Positions 52,431 to 62,102 of a stretch of 64,000 nt of DNA are shown piece after piece. This DNA comes from Streptomyces caeruleatus. Lineage in GTDB: Bacteria > Actinomycetota > Actinomycetes > Streptomycetales > Streptomycetaceae. The stretch covers positions 237,523-301,522 of the forward strand of contig NZ_KQ948932.1 of the NCBI RefSeq assembly GCF_001514235.1. The letters are read 5' to 3'. Every line of letters begins with the position of its first letter. Within the stretch, counting starts at the first letter, position 1. The notes beneath the pieces are model-generated. The model had not been told where the DNA came from. It made no database searches and saw nothing but the letters and a program-made list of their open reading frames with translations. The position numbers were made by a program, and so were the translations under genes.

Positions 52431-53192
52431 TCAGAAGCGGCGCGTGATCAGCGCCTTCTTCACCTCGGCGATGGCCTTCGTGACCTCGATACCGCGCGGG
52501 CAGGCGTCCGTGCAGTTGAAGGTCGTGCGGCAGCGCCAGACGCCGTCCTTGTCGTTCAGGATCTCCAGCCGCTGCTCGCCGGCCTCGTCACGCGAGTCGA
52601 AGATGAAGCGGTGCGCGTTGACGATGGCCGCCGGGCCGAAGTACTGGCCGTCGTTCCAGAACACCGGGCACGAGGAGGTGCAGGCGGCGCACAGGATGCA
52701 CTTCGTCGTGTCGTCGAAGCGCTCGCGGTCCTCGGCCGTCTGGAAACGCTCACGCGTCGGCTCGTTCGTGTCCTTCGTGATGAGGAAGGGCATGACGTCG
52801 CGGTACGCCTGGAAGAACGGCTCCATGTCGACCACGAGGTCCTTCAGGACCGTGAGGCCCTTGATGGGCTCGACCGTGATCGGCTTCTCGGGGTTGATGT
52901 CCTTGATCAGCGTCTTGCAGGCGAGGCGGTTCTTGCCGTTGATCCGCATCGCGTCCGAGCCGCAGATGCCGTGGGCGCACGAGCGACGGAAGGTCAGCGT
53001 GCCGTCCAGGTCCCACTTGATCTTGTGGAGGCCGTCGAGGACGCGCTCCTTCGGGTCGATCTCCAGCTGGAAGTCTTCCCAGGTGGCCTCGGCCGAGATC
53101 TCCGGGTTGAAGCGGCGGACCCGGAAGGTGACCGTGATGTAGGGAGACGCGGCGGACTCGGCCTCCACCTTGTCCATAACGGGGGTAGCCAT
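52431..53192 (-). CDS. sdhB: Succinate dehydrogenase iron-sulfur subunit
   Basis: The product is 253 residues. It has [2Fe-2S] Cys in RSCAHGICGSDAM, [4Fe-4S] Cys in CILCAACTSSCP and the [3Fe-4S] cluster Cys in CTDACPRGIEV. It passes electrons from the flavoprotein to the membrane subunits. Its ATG overlaps the sdhA stop by 1 bp (TGATG). Last gene of sdhCDAB; part of complex II of respiration and the TCA cycle. Confidence 0.97.
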   Translation of the reverse strand: MATPVMDKVEAESAASPYITVTFRVRRFNPEISAEATWEDFQLEIDPKERVLDGLHKIKWDLDGTLTFRRSCAHGICGSDAMRINGKNRLACKTLIKDINPEKPITVEPIKGLTVLKDLVVDMEPFFQAYRDVMPFLITKDTNEPTRERFQTAEDRERFDDTTKCILCAACTSSCPVFWNDGQYFGPAAIVNAHRFIFDSRDEAGEQRLEILNDKDGVWRCRTTFNCTDACPRGIEVTKAIAEVKKALITRRF

Positions 53193-54946
53193 CAGTACTT
53201 ACGCTCCATCGGCTGGTAGCGGGTCTGGACGACCGGCTTGTAGTCGAGACGAATGGACTCCGTGCCGTCGTCGCCGACCTCGCGGTACGCCATGGTGTGG
53301 CGCATGAAGTTGACGTCGTCGCGGTTCGGGTAGTCCTCGCGGTAGTGACCGCCGCGGGACTCCTTGCGGGCCAGCGCGGACACGGCCATGACCTCGGCCA
53401 GGTCGAGCAGGTTGCCCAGCTCGATGGCCTCCAGCAGGTCCGTGTTGAACCGCTTGCCCTTGTCCTGGATCGAGACGTTCCGGTAGCGCTCGCGCAGCTC
53501 CGCGATCTTCTCGACCGCCGTCTTGATGGTCTGCTCCGTGCGGAACACCATGACGTTGGCGTCCATGGTCTCCTGGAGCTCCTTGCGCAGGGTCGCCACC
53601 CGCTCGGTGCCGGTGGAGGTGCGCAGCCGCTCGACCTGCTCGATCACCAGCTCCGCCGGGTTCTCCGGCAGCTCCACGTAGTCCGCCTTCTGGCTGTACT
53701 CCGCGGCCGCGATGCCGGCCCGCTTGCCGAACACGTTGATGTCCAGCAGCGAGTTGGTGCCGAGGCGGTTGGCGCCGTGCACGGACACACAGGCGACCTC
53801 GCCGGCCGCGTACAGGCCCGGGACGACGGTGGTGTTGTCGCTGAGGACCTCACCTTCGACGTTCGTCGGGATGCCGCCCATGGCGTAGTGCGCGGTGGGC
53901 TGGATCGGGATCGGGTCCGTGTACGGCTCGATACCGAGGTACGTCCGCGCGAACTCCGTGATGTCGGGCAGCTTGGCGTCCAGCTGCTCCGGCGGAAGGT
54001 GCGTGAGGTCGAGGTAGACGTGGTCGCCCTCGGGACCGCAGCCGCGGCCCTCACGGATCTCCGTGTAGATGGAGCGCGAGACGACGTCACGGGACGCGAG
54101 GTCCTTCATGACCGGCGCGTACTTCTCCATGAAGCGCTCGCCGTCCTTGTTGCGGAGGATGCCGCCCTCACCGCGGGCGCCCTCCGTCAGCAGGATGCCC
54201 ATGCGCCAGATGCCGGTCGGGTGGAACTGGAAGAACTCCATGTCCTCCAGCGGCAGACCCCGGCGGTACACGGCCGCCTGGCCGTCACCCGTCAGCGTGT
54301 GCGCGTTGGACGTCACCTTGAAGAACTTGCCGGTGCCGCCGGAGGCGTAGATGACGGCCTTCGCCTGGAAGACGTGGATCTCACCGGTGGCGAGTTCGTA
54401 CGCGACCACGCCCGCCGACTTCTTGACGCCGTCGACCTCGGTGATCAGCTGGTCCAGGACGTAGAACTCGTTGAAGAACTCCACGCCGTGCTTGACGCAG
54501 TTCTGGTACAGCGTCTGGAGGATCATGTGGCCGGTGCGGTCCGCCGCGTAGCAGGACCGGCGCACCGGGGCCTCGCCGTGGTTACGGCTGTGACCGCCGA
54601 AGCGGCGCTGGTCGATGGTGCCGTTCGGGGTGCGGTTGAACGGCAGGCCCATCTTCTCCAGGTCGAGGACGGAGTCGATGGCCTCCTTCGCCAGGATCTC
54701 GGCGGCGTCCTGGTCGACCAGGTAGTCACCGCCCTTGACCGTGTCGAAGGTGTGCCACTCCCAGTTGTCCTCCTCCACGTTGGCGAGCGCCGCGGCCATG
54801 CCGCCCTGCGCGGCGCCCGTGTGGGAGCGGGTGGGGTACAGCTTCGTCAGCACGGCGGTACGGCTGCGCTTCGTGGACTCGATGGCCGCGCGCATACCGG
54901 CGCCACCGGCGCCGACGATGACGGTGTCGTACTTGTGGATCTTCAT
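53192..54946 (-). CDS. sdhA: Succinate dehydrogenase flavoprotein subunit
   Basis: The product is 584 residues. It has the FAD dinucleotide motif TVIVGAGGAGMRAAIE, covalent FAD His in TRSHTGAAQGGM, substrate-site segments HPTGIWRMG and a late MGGIPTNVEGE, and GANRLGTNSLLDINVFGKRA. Length is typical. It oxidises succinate to fumarate at the inner membrane face. 22 bp separate it from sdhD. Confidence 0.97.
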   Translation of the reverse strand: MKIHKYDTVIVGAGGAGMRAAIESTKRSRTAVLTKLYPTRSHTGAAQGGMAAALANVEEDNWEWHTFDTVKGGDYLVDQDAAEILAKEAIDSVLDLEKMGLPFNRTPNGTIDQRRFGGHSRNHGEAPVRRSCYAADRTGHMILQTLYQNCVKHGVEFFNEFYVLDQLITEVDGVKKSAGVVAYELATGEIHVFQAKAVIYASGGTGKFFKVTSNAHTLTGDGQAAVYRRGLPLEDMEFFQFHPTGIWRMGILLTEGARGEGGILRNKDGERFMEKYAPVMKDLASRDVVSRSIYTEIREGRGCGPEGDHVYLDLTHLPPEQLDAKLPDITEFARTYLGIEPYTDPIPIQPTAHYAMGGIPTNVEGEVLSDNTTVVPGLYAAGEVACVSVHGANRLGTNSLLDINVFGKRAGIAAAEYSQKADYVELPENPAELVIEQVERLRTSTGTERVATLRKELQETMDANVMVFRTEQTIKTAVEKIAELRERYRNVSIQDKGKRFNTDLLEAIELGNLLDLAEVMAVSALARKESRGGHYREDYPNRDDVNFMRHTMAYREVGDDGTESIRLDYKPVVQTRYQPMERKY

Positions 54947-54968
54947 GGTGGTTGCCTCAGCCCCGTGC

Positions 54969-55451
54969 CTAGCGGATGTTCGGGTCGAAGGTGAAGATCA
55001 CCAGCGTGCCCAGCAGAATGGTGAACACCGTGGCGGTGTAGAGCAGGCCCTTCAGCCACAGACGGGTGTTCGCGCGCTCCGCGTAGTCGTTGATGACCGT
55101 GCGCAGGCCGTTGGCGCCGTGCAGCATGGCGAGCCACAGCATCAGCAGGTCCCAGACCTGCCAGAACGGCGAGGCCCAGCGGCCGGCCACGAACGCGAAG
55201 CCGATCTTCGACACGCCGCCGTCCAGCACCAGCTGGATCAGCAGGTGGCCGATGACCAGGACGACCAGCACGACGCCGGACAGGCGCATGAACAGCCAGG
55301 CGGCCATCTCGAAGTTGCCCCGCGTGGACTTCGGGGTCTTCTTGGTGCGCTTGCGCGGCGCCTCGATGTAGGGGGCCGGGTTGTCGACGTTGTAGAGGGA
55401 CTCGCCCTCGACAGGGCCGATACCGGTGGCGGTCTTCTCAGTGGTGGACAT
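54969..55451 (-). CDS. sdhD: Succinate dehydrogenase membrane anchor subunit
   Basis: The product is 160 residues from ATG 55,451. A charged ~40-residue N-terminus (TGIGPVEGESLYNVDNPAPY) is followed by three transmembrane helices. The heme/quinone-site segment LHGANGLRTVINDYAE supplies a candidate axial His. It pairs with SdhC to anchor complex II; it starts 5 bp after sdhC. Confidence 0.94.
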   Translation of the reverse strand: MSTTEKTATGIGPVEGESLYNVDNPAPYIEAPRKRTKKTPKSTRGNFEMAAWLFMRLSGVVLVVLVIGHLLIQLVLDGGVSKIGFAFVAGRWASPFWQVWDLLMLWLAMLHGANGLRTVINDYAERANTRLWLKGLLYTATVFTILLGTLVIFTFDPNIR

Positions 55452-55456
55452 ACGCG

Positions 55457-55837
55457 TCAGCTCCCGAACAGTTCCTGAGCGGCGTGGCCGAGAACGGGGT
55501 AGATCGCCCCGAGCATCAGCACCAGCCAGAGGCCGACGACGGACCAGAGCATCTGCTTCTGGTAGCGCGGGCCCTTCGACCAGAAGTCGACGGCGATGAC
55601 GCGCAGGCCGTTGAGCGCGTGGAAGAGAATGGCGGCGACGAGGCCGTACTCCAGCAGCGCGACGATCGGCGTCTTGTACGTGGCTACGACCTTGTCGTAG
55701 TCCTCGGGAGAGACACGGACGAGAGCGGTGTCCAGCACGTGAACGAACAGGAAGAAGAAAATGAGGACGCCGGTGACTCGATGAGCCACCCAGGACCACA
55801 TTCCTTCCCGGCCGCGGTACAGCGTTCCAGCCGGCAC
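55457..55837 (-). CDS. sdhC: Succinate dehydrogenase cytochrome b subunit
   Basis: The product is 126 residues from GTG 55,837 (GGAGGAA upstream), giving the usual start PAGTLYRGREGMWSWVAHR; ATG 55,912 would add an atypical extension. It has three transmembrane helices, the heme-ligand candidates in SWVAHRVTGV and FHALNGLRVIAVDFW. First gene of the sdhCDAB operon, so its promoter lies in 55,838-56,087, which also holds a dispersed GC-rich repeat near 56,045-56,100. Confidence 0.94.
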   Translation of the reverse strand: MPAGTLYRGREGMWSWVAHRVTGVLIFFFLFVHVLDTALVRVSPEDYDKVVATYKTPIVALLEYGLVAAILFHALNGLRVIAVDFWSKGPRYQKQMLWSVVGLWLVLMLGAIYPVLGHAAQELFGS

Positions 55838-56087
55838 GGAAGTTCCTCCGGGAGCGGGGATTGGGGCCAGCCGGCTTGTGCTGTCGGTCGGGCCCGGCCG
55901 GGTACGGTCCACCGGCCCTCAGCATCGTATCCACGGTTGCCTGCGGCGCTTAGCGGGGGGCTGGGTATGTGATCAAAGTGGCACGCGGATGGGGGATTGG
56001 CGGCTAAGGGGGTGCTCTGGTGGGTTATCTGCCGGGTGCTGCGCCGTTTGGGCTGGTCGCGCCCACGCGGCGGTAGCCGCAAATCGA

Positions 56088-56627
56088 TTACAGCCCCGCG
56101 CCCCTGAGGTTCTCCACCAACCGTGCTCTTGCCAGGCGGCGGAGTTCCTCTGCCGCCACCACTCGTTCCTCCTCCGGATCGTTCGTCAAACGTGACCGGA
56201 TTCCTGCCAGGAAGTGGTCCAGGGCCTCGTTCGGTGCGAGGCCGTCCAGGCAGATGACGAACGCGTGGCCGAACTTCGCCTCGTATGCGGCGTTCGCGGC
56301 GCTTATCGCCGTATGCGCCGCCCCGTACGCGCCCTTCGGCAGTACCGGCAACGTTTCTCCTGCCAGTGCCTGCGTCAGGTCACCCGGCGTCAGGTCGTAG
56401 GCCGCCTCGTCGGACGCGGCCAGCAGGGAGTCGAGGTCGGGGTAAGGGCGGTGGTCGGTGAGGCGGTCGGCCCAGCGGGGGCTGTGCAGGCAGGTCAGGA
56501 GGGTCTGTCGGACCTGGTCGGCGGGGGCCGTGTTGAAGGACTCCAGCGCTGTGGGGGACGGTGGAGTTCGGGTCTGCTCGGGCAGCGGCGGTATGGCGAC
56601 TCGGCCAGGAAGGTGTGTGGGCGTCAC
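56088..56627 (-). CDS. uraD: 2-oxo-4-hydroxy-4-carboxy-5-ureidoimidazoline (OHCU) decarboxylase
   Basis: The product is 179 residues. It has the OHCU pattern: SFNTAPADQVRQTLLTCLHSPRW, KFGHAFVICLDGLAP (family FG..F..C..G) and RLTNDPEEERVVAAEELRRLARARL. It catalyses the last step of urate breakdown to allantoin. No uricase or HIU hydrolase gene is next to it here. It converges with nothing; the GH20 gene is divergent upstream. Confidence 0.88.
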   Translation of the reverse strand: MTPTHLPGRVAIPPLPEQTRTPPSPTALESFNTAPADQVRQTLLTCLHSPRWADRLTDHRPYPDLDSLLAASDEAAYDLTPGDLTQALAGETLPVLPKGAYGAAHTAISAANAAYEAKFGHAFVICLDGLAPNEALDHFLAGIRSRLTNDPEEERVVAAEELRRLARARLVENLRGAGL

Positions 56628-56782
56628 GTGGTTTCGACAGGGGATTCTTGGGGCAGGAGTGGCGCCACGTTATCGAGTGTGGACGTGACGTGTCCGACGG
56701 ATGCCCGAATTTCAGTCGAACGGGAGAGTTTCGGAACGTTCCCTGGACGGCGGGCCGGGCTCTCAGGGCCTAGGTTGGCGAT

Positions 56783-58456
56783 GTGAGCCAGCACAAGCAC
56801 AGGCGCCGGGCCCCGGCCAAGAGGGCGCTGAAGCAGACGTGGGTGCTGATCGTCGCCGTGGTCGTCGTGACGGTCGCGGCCGGGGTGAGCCTCGGCCTCC
56901 TGGCCACCGGTGACAACGGGGCGTCGGCCGGATCGGAGCAGCGGCGGTCGGCGCCGGGCCTGTCCGAGGCCGCCTCTCCCTCCGCACCGAGACAGGCGCC
57001 CACTCCCACACCGTCACCCACTCGGTCGTATCCGCTCTCGACGGCCCCGCGGACCATCCCGGCGGTCACCTCGCACACCGCCGCGCGCGGGCCGGGCTGG
57101 CGTCCCGTCAAGGGGGAGCGGGTCGTCGTGAACGACAAGGGGCTCGCCGACGAGGGGCGGCTCATCGCCGGTGAGCTGGGGCTGACGTACGCCGGTGAGA
57201 AGGACGACGTGCGGGCCGGCGACGTGCGGCTGACGCTGAAGGGCGACGAGGGCGCGGATCCGGAGTCGTACTCGATGACCGTGAGCGGTGGACGGGTGAC
57301 CATTTCCGGGCCCGGCGAGGCGGGGGTCTTCTACGGGACCCGGACGCTGAAGCAGGAGGTCCACGACGGGGGTACGGCGCCGGAGGGCGTCGTGCGGGAC
57401 GCGCCGGCCAAGCCGGTGCGCGGGTTCATGCTCGACATCGCGCGCAAGTACTTCACCGCGGACTGGATCGAGGACCGGGTGCGGGAGCTGGGGGACCTGA
57501 AGTTCAACCAGCTGGGGCTGCACTTCTCCGACGACCAGGGGTTCCGGATCGAGTCCACCTCGCATCCGGAGATCGTCTCCCAGCAGCACCTCACCAAGGC
57601 GCAGGTCAAGAAGATCGTCGAGCTGGCCGAGAGCCGGCACATCACCGTGGTGCCCGAGATCGACTCGCCCGGGCATCTGGGCGCCGTCATCGCCGCGCAC
57701 CCGGATCTGCAGTTGCGCAACGTGAACGGGGTCGCGACCCGAGGTGCCGTGGACATCTCCAAGCCCGAGTCCGCCGAGATCGTCGACGACCTGCTGAACG
57801 AGTACGCGGGACTCTTCCCCGGGAACCAGTGGCACCTCGGCGGCGACGAGTACCAGGCGCTGGTCGTCTCGAATCCCGAGGCGTCCTATCCGCAGCTCGC
57901 CACCGCCGCACGGGAGGCCTACGGCTCCCAAGGCACCGTCGCCGACCTCGCCACCGGATGGCTCAACGACCGCGCCGCCACCGTCCGCGCCCACGACCGC
58001 ACGCCACGGGCCTGGAACGACGGGTTCTTCCGGAACACCTCGGTCCAGCCCGACAAGGACATCCAGGTGGCGTACTGGACGGGCAAGGAGATCGGGGCGC
58101 GGGTGCCGCTGGAGTACCTGCGGGAGGGGCGGAAGGTCATCAACTACAACGACGAGTTCCTCTACTACGTGCTCGGCGAGCCGCAGACCTTCGTCTATCC
58201 GACCGGTGAGCGCATCTACGAGCAGTGGACGCCGCGGGTGCTGCGCGGGACGACGGCCGTGCCGGCCACGTACGACGACCAGATCCTGGGCGGGTCGTTC
58301 GCGGTGTGGTGCGACCTGGCGAACTCACAGACGCAGGCCCAGGTCGCGGACGGCATCCGGATGCCGCTGCGGGCGACCGTGCAGAAGCTGTGGGACGCGG
58401 GTGAGCCAAAGCTGTCCTGGGCCGAGTTCAAGGCGCTGGCGGACCGGCTGGACTGA
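56783..58456 (+). CDS. Beta-N-acetylhexosaminidase, GH20 (secreted or membrane-anchored)
   Basis: The product is 557 residues from GTG 56,783. It has a basic N-terminus and one membrane helix (TWVLIVAVVVVTVAAGVSLG), then a Pro/Ser/Thr linker. A GH20b-type domain (~110-210) comes before the GH20 barrel (GFMLDIARKYFTADWI, NQLGLHFSDDQGFRIES), which holds the catalytic Asp-Glu in WHLGGDEYQ (~355). It removes terminal GlcNAc from chitin or cell-wall oligosaccharides by substrate-assisted catalysis. No lipobox was seen. Confidence 0.93.
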   Translation: MSQHKHRRRAPAKRALKQTWVLIVAVVVVTVAAGVSLGLLATGDNGASAGSEQRRSAPGLSEAASPSAPRQAPTPTPSPTRSYPLSTAPRTIPAVTSHTAARGPGWRPVKGERVVVNDKGLADEGRLIAGELGLTYAGEKDDVRAGDVRLTLKGDEGADPESYSMTVSGGRVTISGPGEAGVFYGTRTLKQEVHDGGTAPEGVVRDAPAKPVRGFMLDIARKYFTADWIEDRVRELGDLKFNQLGLHFSDDQGFRIESTSHPEIVSQQHLTKAQVKKIVELAESRHITVVPEIDSPGHLGAVIAAHPDLQLRNVNGVATRGAVDISKPESAEIVDDLLNEYAGLFPGNQWHLGGDEYQALVVSNPEASYPQLATAAREAYGSQGTVADLATGWLNDRAATVRAHDRTPRAWNDGFFRNTSVQPDKDIQVAYWTGKEIGARVPLEYLREGRKVINYNDEFLYYVLGEPQTFVYPTGERIYEQWTPRVLRGTTAVPATYDDQILGGSFAVWCDLANSQTQAQVADGIRMPLRATVQKLWDAGEPKLSWAEFKALADRLD

Positions 58457-58545
58457 GCCGTGGATTGGCCGATACGGCTGCGAACTCCCGTGCGACTGTG
58501 GTGTATTCGGCCCGAGCTGTACCGAAGAGCCAGGGGGAATGGCAC

Positions 58546-59049
58546 ATGGGCTACTGGGGGTACTTCGTCGTGGGCCGCGGGGAGCGGCCGCTGGCGGAGC
58601 TGGACGCGCTGGCCGGCGCCGAGGGGATGACCCTGCGCGAGGAGGCGCCGGGCGGCTGGCAGGTGTGGGAGTACCCGAGCGGGGACGGCGACGTCGGGAG
58701 CATGAACGCCCTGGCCGGTGAGACCGGGGCGCCCGCGCTCTTCGGATACGTCATGGACAGCGCCTCGGTGGTGGTGGAGGCGGCGGCGCCCGAGAGCGGG
58801 GCGTGGACGACCTGTCTGGCACGGGGTGCGATGGCCGGGTACCTGGGCGCCGCCGACGAGGGGCTCACGCTGGAGGACTACTTCCTCGAACCTTCCGACG
58901 CCGCCGAACGGGCCGTCTCCTGGGCCGCCGAGGCGGGGCACGAGGTGAACGCCGAGTCGGTGATCGACGTACTCACCTCTGAAGCGGATCCTTTGGCCGA
59001 AAACCTCTTCTTTCGGCTGCTCGACCGGCTCGGTGTCGTACCCCTGTGA
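58546..59049 (+). CDS. Hypothetical protein, Streptomyces-conserved type
   Basis: The product is 167 residues from ATG 58,546 (AGGGGGAAT upstream). It is soluble and acidic, opening MGYWGYFVVGRGERPLAELD, with no recognised domain. An N-terminal MGYWGY/FVV strand and Trp-containing WQVWEYPSG suggest a small alpha/beta fold. It follows the GH20 gene by 90 bp on the same strand. Function not known. Confidence 0.75.
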   Translation: MGYWGYFVVGRGERPLAELDALAGAEGMTLREEAPGGWQVWEYPSGDGDVGSMNALAGETGAPALFGYVMDSASVVVEAAAPESGAWTTCLARGAMAGYLGAADEGLTLEDYFLEPSDAAERAVSWAAEAGHEVNAESVIDVLTSEADPLAENLFFRLLDRLGVVPL

Positions 59050-59166
59050 CACTCGGGGGCCGTTGCACGCAGTAAGGGGAGGTGTGGGCTCCGTTAAGGA
59101 AGGGGCCCGCCAGGGGCCTGTGCGGGGACCCCGACCCTCATGACTGACCCGCTTAGGGAGGCGTGG

Positions 59167-59781
59167 ATGAGCCTGGTGGAACTGATCGCTCAGGCCGACG
59201 AACGCGGACTGGCCGCCAGCGGGTTGGCTTGTTTGGATCGGTGTGTGCCCCTGCTGGGCGGTGACGACGAGGTCCTGCGGCCGCTCTGGGCGAACCTCGC
59301 GGCGGGCGGCGAGCCGGCCGCGTGGGGCGAACTGCTGGAGCAGGTACGCGGGAAGCTCGGCGTCGCCGAGATCGTGGACGACGAGGACGTCGAGGACGAG
59401 GCCGCCCTGCTCGCCCGGCGGATGCTGGCCGCCGCCCCGGCCGTGCGGTCCGCCGCCGAGGCGCGGATCTGGGCCGACGCCTGCTCCGTCGCCTCGCTCC
59501 AGATACACCGGCTGCTCGACCCCGCGGAGGACGACGCGTCCTCGGCCGGCGCGCTGCCCGAGGAGCTCAGCTCGGCACGTGCGGAAGGGGCCCCCGCGGT
59601 GGAGGGGCGTACGGCGGGCATGTCCCCGCTCGTCGCCGCCGAACTGCGGCGTCAGATCAGCGTCCTGGAGATCCTCGCCGGGCATGGCGCGGGCGGACTG
59701 CGCCGGGCGCTGGAAGTGTCGACGGAGGGGCGTCGGGTGCTGCGGGCGGTGGTGTCGCGCCGGGCCCGGGGCAGGGGCTGA
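59167..59781 (+). CDS. Hypothetical helical protein
   Basis: The product is 204 residues from ATG 59,167, with GGGAGG 5 nt upstream; ATG 59,140 lacks an RBS. It is rich in Ala, Glu, Leu and Arg and almost wholly helical (SLVELIAQADERGLAASGLA, VEDEAALLARRMLAAAP), with a basic C-terminus (RRARGRG). No domain recognised. Confidence 0.7.
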   Translation: MSLVELIAQADERGLAASGLACLDRCVPLLGGDDEVLRPLWANLAAGGEPAAWGELLEQVRGKLGVAEIVDDEDVEDEAALLARRMLAAAPAVRSAAEARIWADACSVASLQIHRLLDPAEDDASSAGALPEELSSARAEGAPAVEGRTAGMSPLVAAELRRQISVLEILAGHGAGGLRRALEVSTEGRRVLRAVVSRRARGRG

Positions 59782-59806
59782 CGGGCAGGCCCCGAGGTCC
59801 GGGCCC

Positions 59807-60301
59807 TCAGATCAGCAGCCACTTCACCACCGCGTCGCCGTACTCGGCCGTCTGGGCGTAGAACGCGGTCAGGTCCCGGTGGGTGGCCGCGAAGAGGCCG
59901 CGCACCTCGGTCTCCGCGTCCGTCGCGGCGTACGGCCGCAGCAGCTTCGTGCGTGCGTGGCGCCACAGGTCGTCGAAGTCGGCCGCCTTGAGGTATCCGG
60001 CGACCCCGGTCACCTGGGCCGCGGTGAGCAGCAGGAACGGCGGCAGGGCCGTCTCCGGGTGGAAGACCGGGCGGCCGCCTAGGACCACATGGGTGCGGGG
60101 GCCGTCCGGGGCGTGGTTCGGGGGGATGCCGGAGTAGAGCAGCTCGACGTCGCCGTACCGCCGGTCGAGCACCTCCTCGCGATGCCGGCCGATCCGCTCC
60201 CGCACGGTGTCCCAGTCGTCCTCGAACAGACGCTGGAACCAGGTCGCGCTGTTGCGCAGTGCCGAGGGCGGCACCGCTCGGAGATGGAAGTACATGCTCA
60301 T
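59807..60301 (-). CDS. DUF1877-family protein (YfbM-like)
   Basis: The product is 164 residues from ATG 60,301. It begins MSMYFHLRAVPPSAL and has FQRLFEDDWDTVRERI and a late DDLWRHARTKLLRPY, the pattern of DUF1877. Such proteins are small and cytosolic, without known activity. It converges on the upstream helical-protein gene with a 25-bp gap. Confidence 0.75.
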   Translation of the reverse strand: MSMYFHLRAVPPSALRNSATWFQRLFEDDWDTVRERIGRHREEVLDRRYGDVELLYSGIPPNHAPDGPRTHVVLGGRPVFHPETALPPFLLLTAAQVTGVAGYLKAADFDDLWRHARTKLLRPYAATDAETEVRGLFAATHRDLTAFYAQTAEYGDAVVKWLLI

Positions 60302-60467
60302 CAGTGACTGGAGCGCACGGGAGCGGCGAAGCGTCACTCCCGCGTAAACCTGATGCCTGGGGGAGTCCTGTGACTGTCATGGGGCGGACGTGGGGCGGTC
60401 CTGCACCGGTCCCGGGCAGCCCCCGGATCCGCGTGACGAAACGCAGTCGGACCACGCTCTCCAGGAT

Positions 60468-60863
60468 GTGACGACTCAAGCGGAGACCAGGCCCTCAGCC
60501 GCGAGCAAGCCGGTGCGGTGGGCGGCGGACGCGGTGGCGACGATGCGCGAGGGAGCGCGGCTGCGACTCGACTACTCGGCGCAGAGCCTGTGGCGGGTCG
60601 ACCGGATGATCGAGGAACTGCGTCGCGAACGGACCCCGTACCCCGCCGTGGAGAACACCCTGCGCGGTCTCGGCGCGTACGCCGGTGAGGTGATCGCCCG
60701 TCAGACGGGCGCCGAGTGGTGGGCGTCGGGCGGCGACCACTGGATCAGGACCCCCGACGGGCGGCTGTGGGATCCGATCGACGAGGCCCGGCGGTGTTTC
60801 GCGGGCGACGGGTCGCTGCGGTTGCTGTGCCGGGACGCGACGAGCGGCTGGTCGCGGGGGTAG
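60468..60863 (+). CDS. Hypothetical protein
   Basis: The product is 131 residues from GTG 60,468. Core sequence includes REGARLRLDYSAQSLWRVDR and EEWW-type segment TGAEWWASGGDHWIRTPDGR. It resembles small Streptomyces proteins with a DUF6278-like layout, but I do not name a family. Transcribed apart from the DUF1877 gene; a strong terminator follows it. Confidence 0.75.
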   Translation: MTTQAETRPSAASKPVRWAADAVATMREGARLRLDYSAQSLWRVDRMIEELRRERTPYPAVENTLRGLGAYAGEVIARQTGAEWWASGGDHWIRTPDGRLWDPIDEARRCFAGDGSLRLLCRDATSGWSRG

Positions 60864-60877
60864 GCGACCGTCGGACA

Positions 60878-60923
60878 TGACCCGGCCGGGACCCCGTGAA
60901 TGGGCGGGGTCCCGGCCGGGTCA
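60878..60923. terminator. Perfect 19-bp bidirectional terminator hairpin
   Basis: TGACCCGGCCGGGACCCCG and CGGGGTCCCGGCCGGGTCA form a perfect 19-bp stem with an 8-nt loop. It lies between the converging hypothetical gene and the lipoprotein gene and can stop both. Confidence 0.92.
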
Positions 60924-60957
60924 GCCGCTCCGGGCGGACGCCTCGGCGGTTACGGCG

Positions 60958-61848
60958 TCAGCTCGCCCAGACCTCGGCGTCGTCGGCCGGGACGGTGGTG
61001 GCCAGGCCCAGCTCCTTGCGGGCGGCGACCGTCTTGTTCGGGTCGATGCCGGTGAAGGCCGGGTCGTAGGCGATGTAGAACGCGTCGGCGTCGGCGGCGT
61101 TCGCGGCCGTCTTCCAGTGCGCGGCCGTCTTCGTCAGCTGCTCACGGAGCTTGCCGACCTCCGTGCCCTCGATGCCCTTCAGGCCCTTGAGGTGCGCGTC
61201 GAGGGCGGCCGCGACGGCCTTGGCCTGCGCCTTGTAGCCGGGCAGGTCCTCCTCGACGGTGTCCTTCTCGGACTGGTTCGTCCACAGCGCGTCGTAGACG
61301 GCGTTCGAACCCTGCAGGTACGTGCTCTGCGCCGGCTTCAGCGCGTTGGCGTCGGCCTTCAGGGTGCCGGTGAAATTGCCCGACTCCTTGTTGTAGGTGC
61401 AGGTGACGGCGCGGTCGCCGGTCGCCCAGCTCTCCTTGGTCGGGGTGTAGTAGAAGATCGAGACACCCTTGGGGAGCGCCCAGGTGTCCGGGGCGAACTT
61501 CCCCGCCTCGACCGGGCACCGCTTGTCGGCGATGGCCGTGATCGCGTCGTCGCCGGGGTACGAGCTGCCCTCGTCGATCTTGAAGTCGGCGACGACCTGA
61601 CCCGCGTGCGCCTCCGTGCACGGCACGATCTCGACGAGGACCTCCTCGCCCTCGCCCTTGGTGTTGGGGTTGTAGCAGTCCCCGACGGCCAGCGAGAACA
61701 CCGAGCGCTGGCGGGCCACCTTCTTGGCGCCGTCCTTGGCGCTGTCCACGGCGTCCGAGACGTCCGAGCATCCGGCCGCGCCGAGCGCGAGCAGGGCGAC
61801 GGCGGCGGTTATGCCGCGAAGGGGACGGGAAGGTCGAGGCATCGACAT
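60958..61848 (-). CDS. Lipoprotein with septum-formation-like domain
   Basis: The product is 296 residues with a signal (LRGITAAVALLALG) and lipobox AAGC. Residues ~48-140 match the septum-formation family pattern VFSLAVGDCYNP...VEIVPCTEAHAGQVVADF with conserved Cys pairs, and a second lobe follows with helical sequence. Probable surface protein; function unknown. Its promoter region is 61,849-62,102, ~250 bp with no gene seen. Confidence 0.82.
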   Translation of the reverse strand: MSMPRPSRPLRGITAAVALLALGAAGCSDVSDAVDSAKDGAKKVARQRSVFSLAVGDCYNPNTKGEGEEVLVEIVPCTEAHAGQVVADFKIDEGSSYPGDDAITAIADKRCPVEAGKFAPDTWALPKGVSIFYYTPTKESWATGDRAVTCTYNKESGNFTGTLKADANALKPAQSTYLQGSNAVYDALWTNQSEKDTVEEDLPGYKAQAKAVAAALDAHLKGLKGIEGTEVGKLREQLTKTAAHWKTAANAADADAFYIAYDPAFTGIDPNKTVAARKELGLATTVPADDAEVWAS

Positions 61849-62102
61849 GACGTGTACATCCTCTTATGTGATCTTTATGAGGGTCGCGCGCATCGTATGC
61901 CATTCCGGGGCGGGCGCTGTGCCAAGGCCCTTGGCTCCTCGCGGCGTCTGTGTGACTCCCGATGAACCGCAAGGGTTGTATCCCGGCCGCGCTGTGACAC
62001 TTCTGTGAGGCCGGGCGCTGTTGACCGTGGAGGGGCGTGCGAAAGGGTGGCCGCATCGCGAGGTGCGGATGCGCCGCGAACCGGTACGGACGAGGACAGT
62101 TC